From Bacteroidota bacterium (GTDB lineage Bacteria; Bacteroidota; Ignavibacteria; UBA10030): DNA of 7,129 nucleotides. A program made the translations under genes and the position numbers. Positions 5,441 to 7,129 of the stretch are shown here, in pieces. The notes below the pieces were generated by a model. That model saw only the letters and a list, made by a program, of their open reading frames with translations, was not told the origin of the DNA and made no database searches. The stretch spans positions 1-7,129 of the forward strand of contig JALONE010000044.1 of NCBI GenBank assembly GCA_025455125.1. Reading direction: 5' to 3'. Position 1 is the stretch's first letter. Every line of letters begins with the position of its first letter.

Positions 5441-5735
5441 AGACCTCGAATTGGAAAATCGTCCGCACTTATTGGAGAGCCTTTCCGGACAATCGTCATG
5501 TCCGAATGGGACTCAATCTCTCCTGCTCCCCGAAGCTCGATGCGCATCTCCTCCACCGTTCCCTCTCTCATCAGAACGCTGATTACCAGACGCACGATGC
5601 GGTTCCGGTGCGGCCGACATCGGAGCACTTGATCCGGGAGGAAAATAGATCGGCTCATAGACAGGCTGGAATGATGATCGGGGGTCTTGATCCCGGAGGA
5701 GGATAGATCGGCTTGTAGATGGGCTTGTCAACCAT
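5425..5735 (-). pseudogene. Possible frameshifted remnant of a TonB-like C-terminal protein
   Basis: Read on the minus strand, an ATG at 5735 opens MVDKPIYKPIYPPPGSRPP and soon hits a stop. A second frame gives the similar QPVYEPIYFPPGSSAP, and a third gives RNRIVRLVISVLMREGTVEE followed by MRIELRGAGEIES. Proline-rich PIY repeats followed by a strand ending in GTVEExRIE faintly recall the end of TonB-type energy transducers. The pieces lie in different frames because the underlying 58-base repeat is not a multiple of three. No single frame covers them. The similarity is judged by eye and weak; a chance reading of non-coding DNA is a real alternative. Confidence 0.25.
5628..5725. repeat. Two-copy 58-base-period direct repeat
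   Basis: Bases 5628-5667 and 5686-5725 match at 33 of 40 positions; both begin CTTGATCC and contain ATAGATCGGCT. On the minus strand they encode the related PIYPPPGS and PIYFPPGS segments in different frames. Confidence 0.7.
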
Positions 5736-5803
5736 TCCTTCCAAACAAGGTGCTACATGCTGAAGGAACGAATTCTGGTTGGAATTAAGCGTAAATATTT
5801 CTC

Positions 5804-5832
5804 TTGACATTTACATATCATTATGATATCAT
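5804..5832 (+). promoter_or_regulatory. Sigma-70-type promoter of the SPFH operon
   Basis: TTGACA (5804-5809) is followed after 17 bases by TATCAT (5827-5832), a perfect -35 and a 5/6 -10 at ideal spacing. The predicted start is near 5839, about 24 bases before the SPFH ATG, leaving room for the GGAGG ribosome site at 5853-5857. The spacer and -10 lie inside an 11-base tandem repeat, which suggests a bound regulator. Confidence 0.8.
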
Positions 5833-5836
5833 TATG
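5815..5836. repeat. 11-base tandem repeat over the -10 region; candidate operator
   Basis: ATATCATTATG occurs twice in direct succession (5815-5825, 5826-5836), about one helical turn apart. Overlapping palindromes arise from it: ATATCAT-T-ATGATAT (5815-5829) and ATGATATCAT (5823-5832). The position over the spacer and -10 is typical of a repressor site. Confidence 0.65.
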
Positions 5837-5862
5837 CTAGCACCATCACAACGGAGGATTCC

Positions 5863-6735
5863 ATGGAAACGGTCACCGAAAAAAAAGCTGGCAAGATGAA
5901 TGGCTTCATCGCTCTGCTCCTCAATGTCGGCCTGCTTGGTCTTTCTGCATTCTTCATCTACCTCATTGCGCTCGACGAGGATCCCGTACATCTCTGGGGG
6001 CTGATCCCAGCATTGATCTTCTGGGGCATCATGATGGGAGGATTCATGGTCGTTCAGCCGAATGAAGCCCGCGTCCTTGTCCTGTTCGGCAAATACATCG
6101 GCTCCGTCCGCGAGTCCGGATTCTGGTGGGTCAATCCCTTTACGATCAAACGCCACGTCTCGCTTCGCATCCACAACTTCAACAGCGAGATGATCAAGGT
6201 CAATGATCTACACGGTAATCCCATCGAGATCGCTGCCGTGATCGTATGGCGTGTGATCGATTCGTCACGTGCGCTTTTCGATGTCGAAAACTACGAGCAG
6301 TTCGTGGCAATTCAGAGTGAGACCGCCATTCGCGGACTCGCATCGGAGTATCCGTACGACGCCCAGGACGAAGATCGTCCATCGCTTCGCAGTAATCCTC
6401 ATGAGATCATCGAGAATCTGAAGGAACAGCTTCAGAAGCGTCTCGACGTCGCAGGCATTGAGGTGATCGAGTCTCGGCTCAGTCATCTCGCGTACGCTCA
6501 GGAGATCGCGCAAGCCATGCTGCGCCGCCAGCAAGCACAGGCGATCATCGCCGCACGGCAGAAGATCGTCGAAGGTGCTGTTGGGATGGTCGAGCAGGCG
6601 CTCCGCATGCTCAGCGAACACAAGATCGTGACGCTTGATGAGGAGAAGAAAGCGACAATGGTGAACAATCTCCTGGTCGCCCTCGTGTCTGAAAGCCAGG
6701 CACAGCCGATCATCAACACGGGCACTCTTTACTAA
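5863..6735 (+). CDS. SPFH/band-7 domain membrane protein
   Basis: This is a 290-residue protein. A short charged N-terminus is followed by two hydrophobic segments at ~13-37 and ~43-64, probably a transmembrane hairpin. The SPFH domain then starts at VVQPNEARVLVLFGKYIGSV (63-82) and includes GFWWVNPF (86-93), the IEIAAVIVWRVID strand pair (121-133) and the helical SETAIRGLASEYPYD (152-166). The C-terminal helices (~180-255) contain LSHLAYAQEIAQAMLRRQQA, the Ala/Gln/Glu-rich coiled-coil region typical of the family. SPFH proteins oligomerise into membrane rings or microdomains that organise or protect other membrane proteins. The exact role of this one is unknown. The start is supported by GGAGG at 5853-5857 and the promoter at 5804. 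The stop TAA shares one base with the start codon of the next gene (TAATG), so the two are translationally coupled. Slipin/stomatin-type naming would be reasonable. Confidence 0.92.
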   Translation: METVTEKKAGKMNGFIALLLNVGLLGLSAFFIYLIALDEDPVHLWGLIPALIFWGIMMGGFMVVQPNEARVLVLFGKYIGSVRESGFWWVNPFTIKRHVSLRIHNFNSEMIKVNDLHGNPIEIAAVIVWRVIDSSRALFDVENYEQFVAIQSETAIRGLASEYPYDAQDEDRPSLRSNPHEIIENLKEQLQKRLDVAGIEVIESRLSHLAYAQEIAQAMLRRQQAQAIIAARQKIVEGAVGMVEQALRMLSEHKIVTLDEEKKATMVNNLLVALVSESQAQPIINTGTLY

Positions 6736-6941
6736 TGGCTGAGAAGAAGAAATTCCTGCTTCGGGCCGACGCCGCCCTCTTTTCCGCTCTCGAGAAGTGG
6801 GCGGCGGACGATCTCCGCAGCATCAACGCGCAGATCGAGTATCTCCTGACCGAAGCTGCCCGGAAGTCCGGTCGATTGAAGCCGGCACCGGAGCTCCCCG
6901 TTCCAAACAGCCAGAGTACGACCACATCCTCTGAGGACTGA
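6735..6941 (+). CDS. Small Arc-type ribbon-helix-helix protein
   Basis: This 68-residue protein has a ribbon-helix-helix pattern: beta strand KKKFLLRADA (residues 4-13), helix A LFSALEKWAADDLRS (15-29), helix B SINAQIEYLLTEAARKSGR (29-47), then a disordered Pro/Ser/Thr-rich tail ending SSED. RHH proteins bind DNA as dimers through the paired strands. It shares one base with the SPFH stop (TAATG), which implies coupled translation. In my recollection small RHH proteins of this style often follow SPFH genes. It may regulate its own operon through the tandem repeat at 5815-5836. An antitoxin role is possible by fold, but no toxin gene is apparent in the visible part of the neighbourhood. Confidence 0.82.
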   Translation: MAEKKKFLLRADAALFSALEKWAADDLRSINAQIEYLLTEAARKSGRLKPAPELPVPNSQSTTTSSED

Positions 6942-6942
6942 C

Positions 6943-7129
6943 ATGAACCCCGCTGTGCATGGAGCGATCATCGCCGCGCACCAGCGCGCGAAGGAAGAAG
7001 AGACGAACCTGGCCAAGTACTCCAAGGAAGACTTGGATGGCTGGGAGTTCAAGATCGTCCGCTCGAACTCAAACCGATTCAATAATCCGGAGAACCTCCG
7101 CATGCTCTGCATCGAAGAGGCGCGGAACG
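6943..7129 (+). CDS. Small uncharacterised protein (partial, 62 N-terminal residues)
   Basis: The ATG at 6943 follows the RHH stop by one base and is preceded by a GAGGA ribosome site at 6933-6937. The frame stays open to the window end. The product starts MNPAVHGAIIAAHQRAKEEE and continues with DLDGWEFKIVRSNSNRF (residues 30-46) and NPENLRMLCIEEARN (48-62). The GWEFKIVR...F.NPE...EEA pattern is one I associate with small uncharacterised proteins encoded beside SPFH genes, but I cannot name a family. It shows no signal peptide or membrane segment so far. Its operon position suggests a role linked to the SPFH protein. The C-terminus is outside the window. Confidence 0.75.
   Translation, partial: MNPAVHGAIIAAHQRAKEEETNLAKYSKEDLDGWEFKIVRSNSNRFNNPENLRMLCIEEARN

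Noticed and set aside
5153..5632. Plus-strand open frame of 159 codons in the gap
   Set aside because: It runs through low-complexity G-rich and C-rich DNA, has no convincing ribosome site and crosses the palindromic element.
6735..7129. Toxin-antitoxin pair formed by the RHH gene and the partial gene
   Set aside because: The order could fit, but the visible part of the second protein has no toxin motif and both genes look like SPFH-operon companions.

Overview
The window looks like chromosome from a Gram-negative anaerobe or facultative anaerobe. It carries maturation genes and a diaphorase subunit for a bidirectional [NiFe] hydrogenase, a lipoprotein cytochrome with about eleven haems, a tandem rhodanese lipoprotein and an SPFH-type membrane protein. 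Both lipoproteins have acidic/lysine-rich residues just after the lipid cysteine, resembling the surface-export signal described in Bacteroidota. Together with the gene types this makes me lean to the Bacteroidota/Ignavibacteriota side of the FCB group. That placement is a guess from style, not a proof. Base composition is moderate and genes are densely packed except for one ~730-base gap.

Region 1 (1-1314, minus strand): an operon read right to left, hypA, then hypB (ATGA stop/start overlap), then hoxE, which runs off the left edge. HypA and HypB deliver nickel to the [NiFe] active site. HoxE is the small iron-sulfur subunit of the NAD(P)-linked diaphorase module, so hoxFUYH probably lies to the left. 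A good -24/-12 (sigma-54) promoter candidate lies just ahead of hypA. An inverted array of 7-base repeats sits between hypB and hoxE and encodes the last residues of HypB.

Region 2 (1315-2103, plus strand): a divergent gene for a winged-helix protein fused to what looks like a nucleotidyltransferase fold without its catalytic motif. A small palindrome abuts its start codon and no ribosome site is visible.

Region 3 (2218-5132, plus strand): a tight cluster of marR-type regulator, multihaem cytochrome lipoprotein and tandem rhodanese lipoprotein, closed by a clear rho-independent terminator. The two lipoproteins probably work together at the outer membrane, in electron transfer and/or sulfur (or other chalcogen) chemistry, under the MarR protein. 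This is the most interesting part of the window.

Region 4 (5133-5862): a gap with a purine-rich then pyrimidine-rich low-complexity element centred on a GGGGCTTAAGCCCC palindrome, then a frameshifted minus-strand remnant faintly like a TonB C-terminal domain with 58-base repeats, then a strong promoter containing an 11-base tandem repeat.

Region 5 (5863-7129, plus strand): SPFH/band-7 membrane protein, a small ribbon-helix-helix protein overlapping it by one base, and the start of a small uncharacterised gene that continues past the right edge. These three appear to form one operon.
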